DNA of 64,000 nt. Source: Streptomyces sp. LaPpAH-108. Lineage in GTDB: Bacteria; Actinomycetota; Actinomycetes; Streptomycetales; Streptomycetaceae. Where the stretch lies: assembly GCF_000373625.1 (NCBI RefSeq), contig NZ_KB891995.1:248001-312000 (forward strand), in the 5' to 3' direction. A model generated the notes under the pieces. That model was not told where the DNA came from, searched no databases, and worked only from the letters and a program-made list of their open reading frames with translations. Numbering within the stretch: the first letter of the stretch is position 1; the number at the start of each line of letters is the position of its first letter. Position numbers and translations under genes: made by a program. Positions 39,942-49,606 of this stretch are shown here, piece by piece.

Positions 39942-41044
39942 CCGCGCTGCGCCCCGAGCGCGAGGACGTGTACGGCGAGGCGCCGTACGGGTCCTACGGC
40001 CCGGTGTTCACGGGCGCGGGCGACCCGCCGACGGCACGGATGCCGGCCGTGGACGGGCACGGGGGCGTGCCGGGCGGCGCACCGGAGCCGCCCTCCAACG
40101 AGCAGACGATGGCGCTGCGGCTCCCCGAGCCGCCACCGGGTGCCGGGAACGGCTCTGGAGGCGCCTCTGCGGGCGCTTCGGGCCGGACGGGTGCCGCGGG
40201 TGCTCCGGGCGGCCGAGCGGCCCGCAGGAAGGCCGCCAAGCGCGGCGGCGGCCGGGGCGGCGGACGGCACGGCGGGGCCAAGGACACGGCGGGCGCGGCG
40301 AGTTCGGCGGAAGCGGACTCCGGACGGCCGCTGTCCCGGGTGGAGGCGCGGCGCCAGGCGCGGGCGCGCAAGCCCGGCGCGGCCGTCGTGGTGAGCCGGG
40401 CGATCGGCGAGGTCTTCATCACCACCGGCGTCCTGATGCTGCTGTTCGTCACCTATCAGCTGTGGTGGACGAACGTGCGCGCGCACGCGCAGGCGGGCAG
40501 CGAGACCCACCAGCTCCAGGACGACTGGGCGAGCGGCAAGCGGGCGCCGGGCGTCTTCGAGCCCGGCCAGGGCTTCGCGATCCTGCACATACCCAAGCTG
40601 GACGTGGTGGTGCCGATCGCCGAGGGCGTCAGCAACAAGCGGGTGCTCGACAAGGGCATGGTCGGGCACTACGGCGAGGCGCCGCTGAAGACCGCGATGC
40701 CCTACGACAAGTCGGGCAACTTCGGCCTGGCCGCGCACCGCAACACGCACGGTGAGCCGTTCCGGTACATCAACAAGCTCGTCTCGGGCGACCCGGTCGT
40801 CGTCGAGACACAGGACAAGTACTTCGTGTACAAGGTCACTTCGATGCTTCCGGTGACGCCGCCGTCCAACACCAGCGTGCTGGACGCGGTCCCCAAGGGG
40901 TCGGGTTTCACGGCGCCGGGCCGGTACATCACCCTCACCACGTGCACTCCGGAGTTCACCAGCAAGTACCGGCTGATCGTCTGGGGCAAGATGGTCGAGG
41001 AACGCCCGCGCAGCAAGGGCAAGCCGGACGCGCTCATCGAGTAG
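39938..41044 (+). CDS. class E sortase with long N-terminal tail
   Basis: A 368-residue sortase that joins LAxTG-type proteins to the cell wall. About 130 residues of low-complexity Pro/Gly/Ala and Arg-rich cytoplasmic tail come first. A TM helix follows (AIGEVFITTGVLMLLFVTYQLWW is the region), then the sortase barrel with the catalytic His in LAAHRNTHGEPF, Cys in TLTTCTPEF and Arg in SKYRLIVW. GTG start overlaps the pabA stop. A second sortase follows, the usual tandem pair in Streptomyces, needed for aerial growth through chaplin anchoring. Confidence 0.93.
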   Translation: MTALRPEREDVYGEAPYGSYGPVFTGAGDPPTARMPAVDGHGGVPGGAPEPPSNEQTMALRLPEPPPGAGNGSGGASAGASGRTGAAGAPGGRAARRKAAKRGGGRGGGRHGGAKDTAGAASSAEADSGRPLSRVEARRQARARKPGAAVVVSRAIGEVFITTGVLMLLFVTYQLWWTNVRAHAQAGSETHQLQDDWASGKRAPGVFEPGQGFAILHIPKLDVVVPIAEGVSNKRVLDKGMVGHYGEAPLKTAMPYDKSGNFGLAAHRNTHGEPFRYINKLVSGDPVVVETQDKYFVYKVTSMLPVTPPSNTSVLDAVPKGSGFTAPGRYITLTTCTPEFTSKYRLIVWGKMVEERPRSKGKPDALIE

Positions 41045-41075
41045 GCGAGCCGAGTCGAACAGGGGCACAGGACGA

Positions 41076-41828
41076 GTGGCAGCGACCGCCGACGACACCG
41101 CAGAACACACGGACGCGTCCGGCGCGGGCAGCGCCCCGCGCCGACCTCGGCCCGGCCCCGTCGCCCTGATGGTGAGCTTCCTCGGTGAAGTCCTCATGAC
41201 GGTGGGCGTGATCCTCGGGCTGTTCGTCGTCTACTCCCTGTGGTGGACGAACGTCGTCGCGGACCGGCACGCCGACCGGCAGGCCGACAAGGTCCGCGAC
41301 CACTGGGCCCGTTCGGCCGACACCGGCCCCGGCAAGCTCGACACCAAGGACGGCATCGGCTTCCTGCACGTCCCCTCGATGCACAACGGCGCGGTCCTGG
41401 TGGAGAAGGGCACCTCCACCGACGTCCTCGACGAGGGCGTGGCGGGCTACTACACCGACCCCGACAAGGCCGTGCTGCCCACCTCGGGCAAGAAGGGCAA
41501 CTTCACGCTCGCCGCCCACCGCGACGGCCACGGCGCCAAGTTCCACAACATCGACAAGGTGCGCGAGGGCGACCCGGTCGTCTTCGAGACCAAGGACAAC
41601 TGGTACGTCTACAAGGTCTACTCGATCCTCCCCGAGACCTCGAAGTACAACGTCGACGTCATCGACCAGGTCCCCGAGGAGTCCGGCAAGAAGAAGCCGG
41701 GCCACTACATCACCCTGACGACCTGTACCCCCGTCTACACGAGCCGCTACCGCTACGTGGTCTGGGGCGAACTCGAACGCGTCCAGAAGGTCGACAGCAA
41801 GCGCACCCCGCCCAAGGAACTCCGCTGA
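41076..41828 (+). CDS. class E sortase, second copy
   Basis: A 250-residue sortase. A short cytoplasmic tail, one TM helix (LMVSFLGEVLMTVGVILGLFVV within about 27-50) and the catalytic domain: His in LAAHRDGHGAKFH, Cys in TLTTCTPVYTS, Arg in SRYRYVVW. GTG 41076 is 31 bases after the first sortase. It is convergent with the HTH gene at 41832. Confidence 0.93.
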   Translation: MAATADDTAEHTDASGAGSAPRRPRPGPVALMVSFLGEVLMTVGVILGLFVVYSLWWTNVVADRHADRQADKVRDHWARSADTGPGKLDTKDGIGFLHVPSMHNGAVLVEKGTSTDVLDEGVAGYYTDPDKAVLPTSGKKGNFTLAAHRDGHGAKFHNIDKVREGDPVVFETKDNWYVYKVYSILPETSKYNVDVIDQVPEESGKKKPGHYITLTTCTPVYTSRYRYVVWGELERVQKVDSKRTPPKELR

Positions 41829-41831
41829 CCC

Positions 41832-42515
41832 TCACCAGCTCCCCTGGAGCCGCCGCAGCCGCGCCGAGTGCAGCCTGAGGCGGTTCTCGGCCCGCCGCAC
41901 GTCACCGTGCAGCGCGGTCAGCCGGCGGTGGTGCTCGCCCGAGGTCTCGATCAGGGCGTTGAACATCGGGACGACGGTCCGGCCGAGGACGTGGTTGATG
42001 CGTTGGTCGATGCGGGCGTCCAGGGCGGCCAGGGAGAGGATCTCGGGGGTGGCGGGCTCGGCGGGCTCGGCCGGATGGCCGGCGGATTCGTTCATGAGTC
42101 CGGTGCGGGCCAGGTGCTCCATGTCGAGGAGATAGGTGCGCACCTGCCGGGCGACCTCGCTGTCGCGGAGCAGCATGGCGATGTTGAGGACGGCTCGGCG
42201 GGAGTAGACGGTGAGGCTGGATCGGGGCTGTGGATAACTTCCGGAATAGCGTGACAAGATGTCACGCTTAAATTCCTGCAGGTCACGGCCCTGAAGCGTC
42301 ACCATCCCGTTCTCGGACAGCTCTTCACGGTGCCGCGCCTTGACCTGTCGGATGGCCTCGACACTCACCCCGAAGTACGCCGCCACCATCGCCGTCGTCA
42401 CATGCAGCCCGTCCGGCAGCAGCGCGAGTGTCTTCACCCGGTCCAGTACATCCGTGCGATCCAGTACGGAGCTGCGGAGCGCCCGGGACTCCAGGAGTGC
42501 GGTCTGATCAATCAT
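41832..42515 (-). CDS. antirepressor/RhuM-like DNA-binding protein, unknown role
   Basis: A 227-residue protein. An HTH-like segment (TTAMVAAYFGVSVEAIRQVKAR, about 40-62) precedes a block typical of ORF6N/RhuM-like proteins (SLTVYSRRAVLNIAMLLRDS, VARQVRTYLLDME). A helical C-terminal part is basic and may coil. A perfect DnaA box lies in its coding sequence (42229-42237). Regulation targets are unknown. Situated between sortases and pknB, where Streptomyces relatives also place it (from memory). Confidence 0.72.
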   Translation of the reverse strand: MIDQTALLESRALRSSVLDRTDVLDRVKTLALLPDGLHVTTAMVAAYFGVSVEAIRQVKARHREELSENGMVTLQGRDLQEFKRDILSRYSGSYPQPRSSLTVYSRRAVLNIAMLLRDSEVARQVRTYLLDMEHLARTGLMNESAGHPAEPAEPATPEILSLAALDARIDQRINHVLGRTVVPMFNALIETSGEHHRRLTALHGDVRRAENRLRLHSARLRRLQGSW

Positions 42516-42584
42516 GTCCTGTCAACGACCGACGCGCGGGCGAGGGCACGAGTCCGGAAAACGAGGCCGGAAACCCGGAAAACA

Positions 42585-42618
42585 CGGTCCCCCGGCACCG
42601 TGCGGTGCCGGGGGACCG
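42585..42618 (-). terminator. terminator of the pknB operon
   Basis: Perfect 16-bp stem (CGGTCCCCCGGCACCG with its complement) and a 2-base loop, 17 bases past the pknB stop. It ends the leftward fha-pp2c-rod-pbp-pknB transcription unit. Confidence 0.92.
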
Positions 42619-42634
42619 AAGGGGGCGGGGCGGG

Positions 42635-44620
42635 TCAGCCGTTCGTGCCGCCGAAGATGTTCGGGAAGCCGCCGTTGTTGCCGTTGCCCTGCTTCACGGC
42701 CTGGAGGGTGATGGTGTCGCCCTTCTTGACCGTGGCGCCCGGACCCGGGTTGGAGTTGACCACCGTGGCGTCGTCCTCCCCGCTGTTCGGGGTCGCGACG
42801 TTGAGGCCCAGACCCTGGAGCGTTTCGCGGGCTTCCTTGAGCTGGTGGCCGCGGAGGTCGGGCAGCTGGATCTGCTGGTCGTCCTGCGCCTTGCCGATCG
42901 TGATCGCCACCGGGGTGTTCTTCTTGACCTGCTGGCCCGCCTGCGGGTTGGTGCCCGTCACCTTGCCGACCAGGTTCGGGTCGTCGGTCGGGGCCTCGGT
43001 GCAGTTGCCGTTCGGGGCCAGCCCCGCCTGCTGGATGGCCGCCTTCGCCTCGTCACAGGTCTTGCCACCGACGTCGGGGACCGCGACCTTCTCCTCGGCC
43101 CGGGCCACGATCAGCGTGATCGTGGAGCCCTTCTGGACGCGCTTGCCGTCCACCGGGTTCTGGTCGAGCACCTTGTCGGGGGTGTCGCTGCTGACCCGGG
43201 TCTCCTTCTTGACCGTGAACTTGTAGTCGTCGCCCTCCAGCTTGTCCCGGGCGTCGTCGAAGGAGAGGCCGATCACGCTGGGGACGGTGACCTTGGGGGC
43301 ACCGGTGGAGACCACCAGCTTGACGGTGTCGCCCTTCTTGACGTCCGTGCCCGCCTTCGGGGTCTGCGAGCAGACGTTGTTCTTGGGCTGGTCCTCGCAG
43401 GGCTTGCGTTCGGTGCTGAGCTCCAGGCCGACGTTGCCCGCCTGTTGCTTGGCGTCCTCGAGTTTGATGCCGACGAGGTTCGGGGCCTCGAAGCCCTTGT
43501 CACCGGGCTTGTCGCCGAACGCGTACATGCCGAGCAGGATCGCTCCGGCCAGCACCAGCACACCGGCGACCACGAGCAGGATCGTCGAGGTGTTGTTGCT
43601 CTTCTTCGGCTGGCGCCGCCGGTCCGGGCGGTCGTCGTAGCCGTAGCCGCCGTCGTCCGGGGACATCGGCGGGATCATGGTCGTCGCCCCGGCGGGCTCG
43701 GCGCGCATCGCCGTGGTGGCCTGGGAGTCGAGGTAGCCGCCGTAGCCGACCGCGCCCATGGCGGCGGTGGCGGCGACGGGCTGGCCGTCGAGGCACGCCT
43801 CGATGTCCTGGCGCATCTCGTCGGCGGACTGGTAGCGGTAGTTCGGGTCCTTGACCAGCGCCTTGAGGACGATCGCGTCCATCTCGGGGGTGATCTCGGG
43901 GTCGAACACGCTGGGCGGCTGCGGCTCCTCGCGGACGTGCTGGTAGGCCACGGCCACGGGCGAGTCGCCGACGAACGGAGGACGGACGGTCAGCAGTTCG
44001 TAGAGCAGACAGCCGGTGGAGTAGAGGTCCGAGCGGGCGTCGACCTGCTCGCCCTTGGCCTGCTCCGGCGAGAGGTACTGCGCGGTGCCGATGACGGCCG
44101 AGGTCTGGGTCATCGTCATACCGGAGTCGCCCATGGCGCGCGCGATGCCGAAGTCCATGACCTTGACCTGGCCGTTGCGCGTCAGCATGACGTTGGCCGG
44201 CTTGATGTCTCGGTGGACGATGCCGCTGCGGTGGGCGTACTCCAGGCCCTGGAGGATGCCGACCGTCATCTCCATGGAGCGCTCCGGCAGCAGTTTGCGG
44301 CCGGAGTGCAGCAGCTCACGGAGCGTGGAGCCGTCGACGTACTCCATCACGATGTACGGGATCGAGACCCCGTCGATGTAGTCCTCGCCCGTGTCGTAGA
44401 CCGCGACGATCGCGGGATGGTTGAGCGAGGCGGCCGACTGGGCCTCCCGGCGGAACCGGGCCTGGAAGGACGGGTCGCGCGCGAGATCCGCGCGGAGCGT
44501 CTTCACTGCCACCGTGCGGCCGAGGCGGGTGTCGTGCGCGAGGTAGACCTCGGCCATGCCACCGCGGCCAAGCACATGGCCCAGCTCGTACCGGCCGCCG
44601 AGGCGACGCGGCTCTTCCAT
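42635..44620 (-). CDS. pknB: PknB-type Ser/Thr kinase with four PASTA domains
   Basis: A 661-residue membrane kinase. The kinase domain fills about 8-275 (GRGGMAEVYLAHD, VAVKTL, IVHRDIKPANVML, VMDFGIARAM, GTAQYLSPEQAKG). A disordered linker and one TM helix (ILLVVAGVLVLAGAILLGMY) lead to four external PASTA repeats, each opening with a V-P/L-P-x-L/V-G-type phrase, binding muropeptides or lipid II. It controls cell-wall synthesis and division. In the operon, phosphatase, SEDS protein and penicillin-binding protein precede it; a 170-base gap with a 19-bp palindrome precedes its start. Confidence 0.96.
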   Translation of the reverse strand: MEEPRRLGGRYELGHVLGRGGMAEVYLAHDTRLGRTVAVKTLRADLARDPSFQARFRREAQSAASLNHPAIVAVYDTGEDYIDGVSIPYIVMEYVDGSTLRELLHSGRKLLPERSMEMTVGILQGLEYAHRSGIVHRDIKPANVMLTRNGQVKVMDFGIARAMGDSGMTMTQTSAVIGTAQYLSPEQAKGEQVDARSDLYSTGCLLYELLTVRPPFVGDSPVAVAYQHVREEPQPPSVFDPEITPEMDAIVLKALVKDPNYRYQSADEMRQDIEACLDGQPVAATAAMGAVGYGGYLDSQATTAMRAEPAGATTMIPPMSPDDGGYGYDDRPDRRRQPKKSNNTSTILLVVAGVLVLAGAILLGMYAFGDKPGDKGFEAPNLVGIKLEDAKQQAGNVGLELSTERKPCEDQPKNNVCSQTPKAGTDVKKGDTVKLVVSTGAPKVTVPSVIGLSFDDARDKLEGDDYKFTVKKETRVSSDTPDKVLDQNPVDGKRVQKGSTITLIVARAEEKVAVPDVGGKTCDEAKAAIQQAGLAPNGNCTEAPTDDPNLVGKVTGTNPQAGQQVKKNTPVAITIGKAQDDQQIQLPDLRGHQLKEARETLQGLGLNVATPNSGEDDATVVNSNPGPGATVKKGDTITLQAVKQGNGNNGGFPNIFGGTNG

Positions 44621-44736
44621 AGCTACCTACCAGCCCTCTCCGTCGGTCCCGGCCTGCACGTGTGTGCGGCCGGAGGCTGCCGTCCGGGCCCTACCGTACC
44701 CGTCCCGCTCTGTGTGACCTGGCCAAGCCGGTAACC

Positions 44737-44755
44737 CGATACCGGACCGGTATCG
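44737..44755. promoter_or_regulatory. 19-bp perfect palindrome between pbpA and pknB
   Basis: CGATACCGGACCGGTATCG: perfect 9-bp arms around one base. Too AT-mixed and compact for a typical terminator, it looks like a dimeric-repressor operator or a weak attenuator in the roughly 170-base gap between pbpA and pknB. Confidence 0.55.
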
Positions 44756-44790
44756 CAACGTGCACCGTTGTGAAGGCGACGTGATCGGGC

Positions 44791-46266
44791 TCACTTCTTG
44801 GAGTTGATGACCGCCTGCATGACACTCTTCGCGATCGGGGCGGCCAGGCCACCGCCGGAGATGTCGTCACGGACGGCCTTGTCGTCCTCGATGACCACCG
44901 CGACCGCGACCGGGGAGCTGTTGTCGGGGAGCTTGGCGTAGGAGATGAACCACGCGTACGGGTTCTCGCTGTTCTCCACACCGTGCTGCGCGGTACCGGT
45001 CTTGCCGCCCACCGTCACCCCGGGGATCAGCGCCTTGGTACCCGTGCCCGACTTGACCACGGTCTCCATCATCGACTGGAGGATCTGCGCGTTCTGCGCC
45101 GTCAGCGGACGGCTCAGCTCCTTCGGCTCGGTCTTCTCGATCGGGTCGAGGTTGGAGGACTGCAGCTCGTCGACCATGTACGGCTTCATCAGCTTGCCGT
45201 CGTTGGCCACCGCCGAGGCGACCATGGCCATCTGCAGCGGAGTGGCCGCGGTGTTGTACTGGCCGATGGAGGACAGCGCGGTCTGCGAGTCGTTCATCTT
45301 GTCCGAGAACACCGAGGCGTTGGAGCGGACCGGGACGAACTGCTCGGAGTCGAAGCCGAACTTCTTGGCCTCGGCGAGCATCTTGTCGTTGCCGAGGTCG
45401 GCGCCGATCTTGCCGAAGACGCTGTTGCAGGAGACGCGCAGCGCCTCGCGCATGGTCGCGTTCTCGCAGGGCAGGTTGCCCTCGTTCTTCAGCTCGGTCT
45501 GCGTGCCCGGCATGACCCAGGGCAGCGGCGAGTCGGTCTTCTGGTCGGCGGAGGAGTACAGACCGTTCTGCAGCGCCGCCGCCGCGGTGACCACCTTGAA
45601 GGTGGAGCCCGGCGGGTAGGTCTCGCGCAGCGCCCGGTTGAGCATCGGGTCCGAGGAGTCGTTCTTCTTCTGCAGCTTCTGCCAGGCCGCCGAGTCGCTG
45701 TCGCGGTCGCCCGAGAAGGAGGACGGGTCGTACGACGGGTAGGAGGCCAGCGCCAGGATCTTGCCGGTGGAGGGGTCGAGCGCGACCACGGCGCCCTTGC
45801 CGCCCTGGGCCTTCAGACCGTTGTACGCGGCCTTCTGCGCCGCCGCGTTGAGGGTGGTGACGACGTTGCCGCCCTGCTTGGGCTTGCCCGTGATCATGTC
45901 GAGGGTGTTGCGGAAGAAGAGCCGGTCGTCGTTGCCGGTGAGGATGCCGTCGTCCAGCTTCTCCAGCTGGCTGCCGTCGAAGGCCTGCGAGGAGTAGCCC
46001 GTGACGGGCGCCCACATGGGCCCGTCCTTGTACGTGCGCTTGTACTTGAAGTCGCCCGCCTTGGTGACGACCGAGCCCGTTATGGGGTTGCCGTCGACGA
46101 CGATGTCGCCGCGCGGGGAGGCGTAGCGCTCGATGGCGACGCGGCGGTTGGCGGGGTCGGTGCGCAGCTTGTCGGCCTGGGCGTACTGGAGCCAGTTGTC
46201 ACGGATCAGCAGTGCCAGGACGAGGAGTCCGCAGAAGATCGCGATTCGGCGCAGGGGCTTGTTCAC
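44791..46266 (-). CDS. pbpA: class B penicillin-binding protein (PbpA-type transpeptidase)
   Basis: A 491-residue peptidoglycan transpeptidase. An N-terminal TM helix (IAIFCGLLVLALLIRDNW) is followed by a dimerisation module and the transpeptidase domain. SxxK is in PPGSTFKVVTA, SxN in VSCNSVFGKIG and KTG in GGKTGTAQHG. GTG 46266 lies behind GGAAAGG; a GTG five codons earlier is less likely. It works with the SEDS glycosyltransferase encoded just upstream. An unusual 181-base gap separates it from that gene. Confidence 0.94.
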   Translation of the reverse strand: MNKPLRRIAIFCGLLVLALLIRDNWLQYAQADKLRTDPANRRVAIERYASPRGDIVVDGNPITGSVVTKAGDFKYKRTYKDGPMWAPVTGYSSQAFDGSQLEKLDDGILTGNDDRLFFRNTLDMITGKPKQGGNVVTTLNAAAQKAAYNGLKAQGGKGAVVALDPSTGKILALASYPSYDPSSFSGDRDSDSAAWQKLQKKNDSSDPMLNRALRETYPPGSTFKVVTAAAALQNGLYSSADQKTDSPLPWVMPGTQTELKNEGNLPCENATMREALRVSCNSVFGKIGADLGNDKMLAEAKKFGFDSEQFVPVRSNASVFSDKMNDSQTALSSIGQYNTAATPLQMAMVASAVANDGKLMKPYMVDELQSSNLDPIEKTEPKELSRPLTAQNAQILQSMMETVVKSGTGTKALIPGVTVGGKTGTAQHGVENSENPYAWFISYAKLPDNSSPVAVAVVIEDDKAVRDDISGGGLAAPIAKSVMQAVINSKK

Positions 46267-46447
46267 GTCCGGCCTTTCCACAAGCTAACAGGGGCGCCTG
46301 TTGCTTCAGTCTGTCGGTGTTGCTGGCGCTCGTCCTCGGCCGCCCACAGTCTAGGGGCACGAGCTGTGTGCCCGGACGGTCCCGCGGCAGCCGTACGGCG
46401 GCACAGCGGGCCCTGCGGGGCCGCCGTACCGCCGTGGCCGGGGGAAC

Positions 46448-47914
46448 TCACGCTTCGGCGACGGGTCCGTTGCCACCGGGCCGGACGATCTGGGTCATCT
46501 CGGCGTCCGGGCTGGCGGCGGGCGCGGGCGCGGGGCGCCGGGCCGTGTCGCTGATGCGGATGAGGATGCCGATGAGGGCCCAGTTGGCGATGACGGACGA
46601 ACCGCCGTAGGCGAGGAACGGCATCGTCATACCGGTCAGCGGGATGAGGCCCATCACACCACCGGCCACGACGAAGACCTGGAGGGCGAAGGCGCCGGAC
46701 AGGCCGACCGCGAGCATCTTGCCGAAGGGGTCGCGGGCGGCGAGGGCGGTGCGCACACCGCGCTCGACGATCAGGCCGTAGATCAGCAGGATCGCCATGA
46801 TGCCCGCCAGGCCCAGCTCCTCGCCGAAGGTGGCGAGGATGAAGTCGGAGTTGGCGGCGAAGCGGATCAGCTCGGAGTGGCCCTGGCCCCAGCCGGTGCC
46901 GAGGGTGCCGCCGGAGCCGAACGCCCACAGGGCCTGCTGGAGCTGGTCGGAGTGACCGGCCTGACCCTGGCGGGAGAGCTGGTACTCCTTCATCGGGTCG
47001 AGCCACGCCTGGACACGCTGCTGGACGTGGGGCTCGAAGCTCGCGACGCCGACCGCGCCCGCCGCCGACATCAGCAGACCGAACACGATCCAGCTGGTCC
47101 GCTCGGTGGCGACGTACAGCATGATCACGAACATGCCGAAGAAGAGCAGCGAGGTGCCGAGGTCGGTCTCGAAGACCAGGATCAGGATCGAGATGAACCA
47201 GACGACCAGGATCGGGCCGAGGTCGCGGCCACGCGGCAGGTAGAGCCCCATGAAGCGGCGGCTGGCGAGCGCGAGCGCGTCCCGCTTGACCATCAGGTAT
47301 CCGGCGAAGAAGACCGCGAGCACGATCTTGGCGAACTCACCGGGCTGGATGGTGAAGCTGCCGACCTTGATCCAGATCTTGGCGCCGTAGGTCAGGTCGG
47401 CGCCGAGGCCCGGGACCAGGGGGAGCAGCAGCAGGACCAGCGCGGCCACCATGGAGATGTACGTGTACCGCTGCAGCGTGCGGTGTTCCTTGAGGAAGAT
47501 CAGCACGACGGCGAACAGGACGATGCCCAGCGCGGTGTAGACGAGCTGGTTGGTGGCCTTGCCGCCCGACTGGCCGATGGACTGCAGCAGCTTCGACTGG
47601 TCCAGGCGCCAGATGCACACCAGCCCGAGCCCGTTGAGCAGGGTGGCCAGCGGCAGCAGCAGCGGGTCGGCGTACGGCGCGAACTTCCGTACGACGAGAT
47701 GGGCGACGCCGGCCAGCAGGCCGAGGCCCACGCCGTAGCCGAGCAGGCCCGCGGGGACCTCGTCGTTGAGGGCCAGGCCCACGTTGGCGTAGGCGAACAC
47801 CGGGATGACCACGGCGAAGATCAGCAGGGCCAGCTCGGTGTTGCGGCGGCTCGGGGCGCCGATGGAGCCGATCGTGGACGTCTGGTGCGTCGGCGTGTTG
47901 GTAGTACTGCTCAT
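46448..47914 (-). CDS. SEDS family peptidoglycan glycosyltransferase (FtsW/RodA)
   Basis: A 488-residue polytopic protein with about 12 TM helices. SEDS family motifs are present: PGEFAKIVLAVFFAGYL, RDLGPILVVWFISILILVFE, LPFLAYGGSSVIANWALIGI near the C-terminus. It polymerises lipid II and acts with the class B PBP encoded next. ATG 47914. Operon partner of pp2c upstream and pbpA downstream. Confidence 0.94.
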   Translation of the reverse strand: MSSTTNTPTHQTSTIGSIGAPSRRNTELALLIFAVVIPVFAYANVGLALNDEVPAGLLGYGVGLGLLAGVAHLVVRKFAPYADPLLLPLATLLNGLGLVCIWRLDQSKLLQSIGQSGGKATNQLVYTALGIVLFAVVLIFLKEHRTLQRYTYISMVAALVLLLLPLVPGLGADLTYGAKIWIKVGSFTIQPGEFAKIVLAVFFAGYLMVKRDALALASRRFMGLYLPRGRDLGPILVVWFISILILVFETDLGTSLLFFGMFVIMLYVATERTSWIVFGLLMSAAGAVGVASFEPHVQQRVQAWLDPMKEYQLSRQGQAGHSDQLQQALWAFGSGGTLGTGWGQGHSELIRFAANSDFILATFGEELGLAGIMAILLIYGLIVERGVRTALAARDPFGKMLAVGLSGAFALQVFVVAGGVMGLIPLTGMTMPFLAYGGSSVIANWALIGILIRISDTARRPAPAPAASPDAEMTQIVRPGGNGPVAEA

Positions 47915-47941
47915 CGTGTGACGGGGCCTCTCACGGCTTGC

Positions 47942-49522
47942 CTACTGCTTGCCGCACTGATCGACGACCTTCTGCTCATCCTTGGAGAGGCTGGGGCCGG
48001 GCCGGGGCGTGGCGGTTGCGGTCGGGGACTTCGAGGGCGACGTGGTGGACGGCTGACCCGATCCCGACGGGTTCGGGGTCGGGGACTCCGTGGCCGTGAA
48101 GGAGGTGCGGGTGGCGGTGGTGGTGCCGCCGGTCGCCGTGCTCCGGCCCGTCTTGTCGCTCTCGCTCCCGGCGGTCGCGCGTTCGGCCTGCTTGCGGCAG
48201 GCGGACGCCTGGAGCGCGAGTGCGTCGATCTTGGTGCGGGCCTGCTCGAGGCCGCCCGCCGCGATCGTGTTCTTGACCTGCTTCTGCTGATAGGTCGGCA
48301 GGTACTTGAGTTCGATCTCGGGGTGGTCCTTCTCGATCTTCGAGAGGGAGACCCAGGCCAGGTTCTGGCTGATGCCCCGGTAGAGCGCGACGTGCTTGCC
48401 GTTGATGCCGACGTAGTACTGCGTCTGGGTCCAGCGGTAGCCGCCGTAGACGCCGCCGCCGATCACCGCGAGGGCGAGCGCGCTGTAGAACGTGCGCTTG
48501 AGCCACCTGCGGCCCTTGCGGGGCTTGACGAAGTCGTCGTCGGTGTAGCCGTCGCCGTCGTAGTCCGCGCCGGAGCCGGGGCCGCCGTACTCGCCCCCGC
48601 CGCCCTGGCCGCGGCCCTGGCGGCCGAGGTGGGAGGCGCGCCCGGCCGGGGTCTGCATGATGCCGTTGTCGTGCTGGTGGAGCTGGTTCTCGGCGACGGC
48701 GCCGACCACCACGGGGGTGTCGGACAGCTGCCCGGCGAGGGTGTCCCCGGTGTCCAGGTCGAGGACGTCGGCGACGATGACGGTGATGTTGTCGGGGCCG
48801 CCGCCGCGCAGCGCGAGCTGGATCAGCTCCTGCACGGTCTCCTGCGGGCCCTGGTAGCTGGCGAGGGTCTCCTCCATCGTCTGGTGGGAGACGACGCCGG
48901 AGAGGCCGTCGGAGCAGATCAGATAGCGGTCACCGGCGCGGACCTCGCGGACCGAGAGGTCGGGTTCCACGTGGTCGCCGCTGCCCAGCGCGCGCATCAG
49001 CAGGGAGCGCTGCGGGTGGGTGGTGGCCTCTTCCTCGGTGATCCGGCCCTCGTCGACCAGGCGCTGCACCCAGGTGTGGTCCTGGGTGATCTGGGTCAGC
49101 ATGCCGTCGCGCAGCAGGTACGCGCGCGAGTCGCCGACGTGCACGAGGCCGAGGCGCTGGCCGGTCCACAGCAGGGCGGTCAGGGTGGTCCCCATGCCTT
49201 CCAGCTGGGGGTCCTCCTCGACCATGCCGCGCAGTTGGTCGTTGGCGTACTGGACGGCCTGGCCGAGGGTGGTGAGCAGGTCGGAGCCGGGCACGTCGTC
49301 GTCGAGCGTGACCAGGGTGGAGATGACCTCGGAGGAGGCGACCTCACCGGCCGCCTGGCCGCCCATGCCGTCGGCGATGGCGAGCAGGCGCGGACCGGCG
49401 TAACCGGAGTCCTCGTTGCCTTCCCGGATCATGCCCTTGTGCGATCCGGCGGCGAAGCGCAGTGACAGACTCATGCGCACCTCGCCCGTCGGCTCCGGGT
49501 ACAGCCGGTCGTGTCGAGCCAC
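47942..49522 (-). CDS. PP2C-type Ser/Thr protein phosphatase with membrane anchor
   Basis: A roughly 526-residue phosphatase reversing PknB action. The PP2C domain (about 20-255) shows the metal-binding residues: REGNEDSGY, IADGMGGQAAGE, VGDSRAYLLRDG, CSDGLSG and GGPDNITVIVAD. After a Gly-rich linker comes one TM helix (TFYSALALAVIGGGVYGGY) and a roughly 190-residue external tail ending in Ser/Thr/Pro repeats. Start: GTG 49522 follows GGAGG; an internal ATG at 49474 (MSLSLRF) is a realistic alternative. Confidence 0.93.
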   Translation of the reverse strand: MARHDRLYPEPTGEVRMSLSLRFAAGSHKGMIREGNEDSGYAGPRLLAIADGMGGQAAGEVASSEVISTLVTLDDDVPGSDLLTTLGQAVQYANDQLRGMVEEDPQLEGMGTTLTALLWTGQRLGLVHVGDSRAYLLRDGMLTQITQDHTWVQRLVDEGRITEEEATTHPQRSLLMRALGSGDHVEPDLSVREVRAGDRYLICSDGLSGVVSHQTMEETLASYQGPQETVQELIQLALRGGGPDNITVIVADVLDLDTGDTLAGQLSDTPVVVGAVAENQLHQHDNGIMQTPAGRASHLGRQGRGQGGGGEYGGPGSGADYDGDGYTDDDFVKPRKGRRWLKRTFYSALALAVIGGGVYGGYRWTQTQYYVGINGKHVALYRGISQNLAWVSLSKIEKDHPEIELKYLPTYQQKQVKNTIAAGGLEQARTKIDALALQASACRKQAERATAGSESDKTGRSTATGGTTTATRTSFTATESPTPNPSGSGQPSTTSPSKSPTATATPRPGPSLSKDEQKVVDQCGKQ

Positions 49523-49606
49523 ACTGCCCACCCTCCGGTCGGGAGCGCGCCGGGGACCGGGGTGAGGTCCGCCGTTGCGTGCTCGCTCCGCTCGCTCATT
49601 GTCGTA

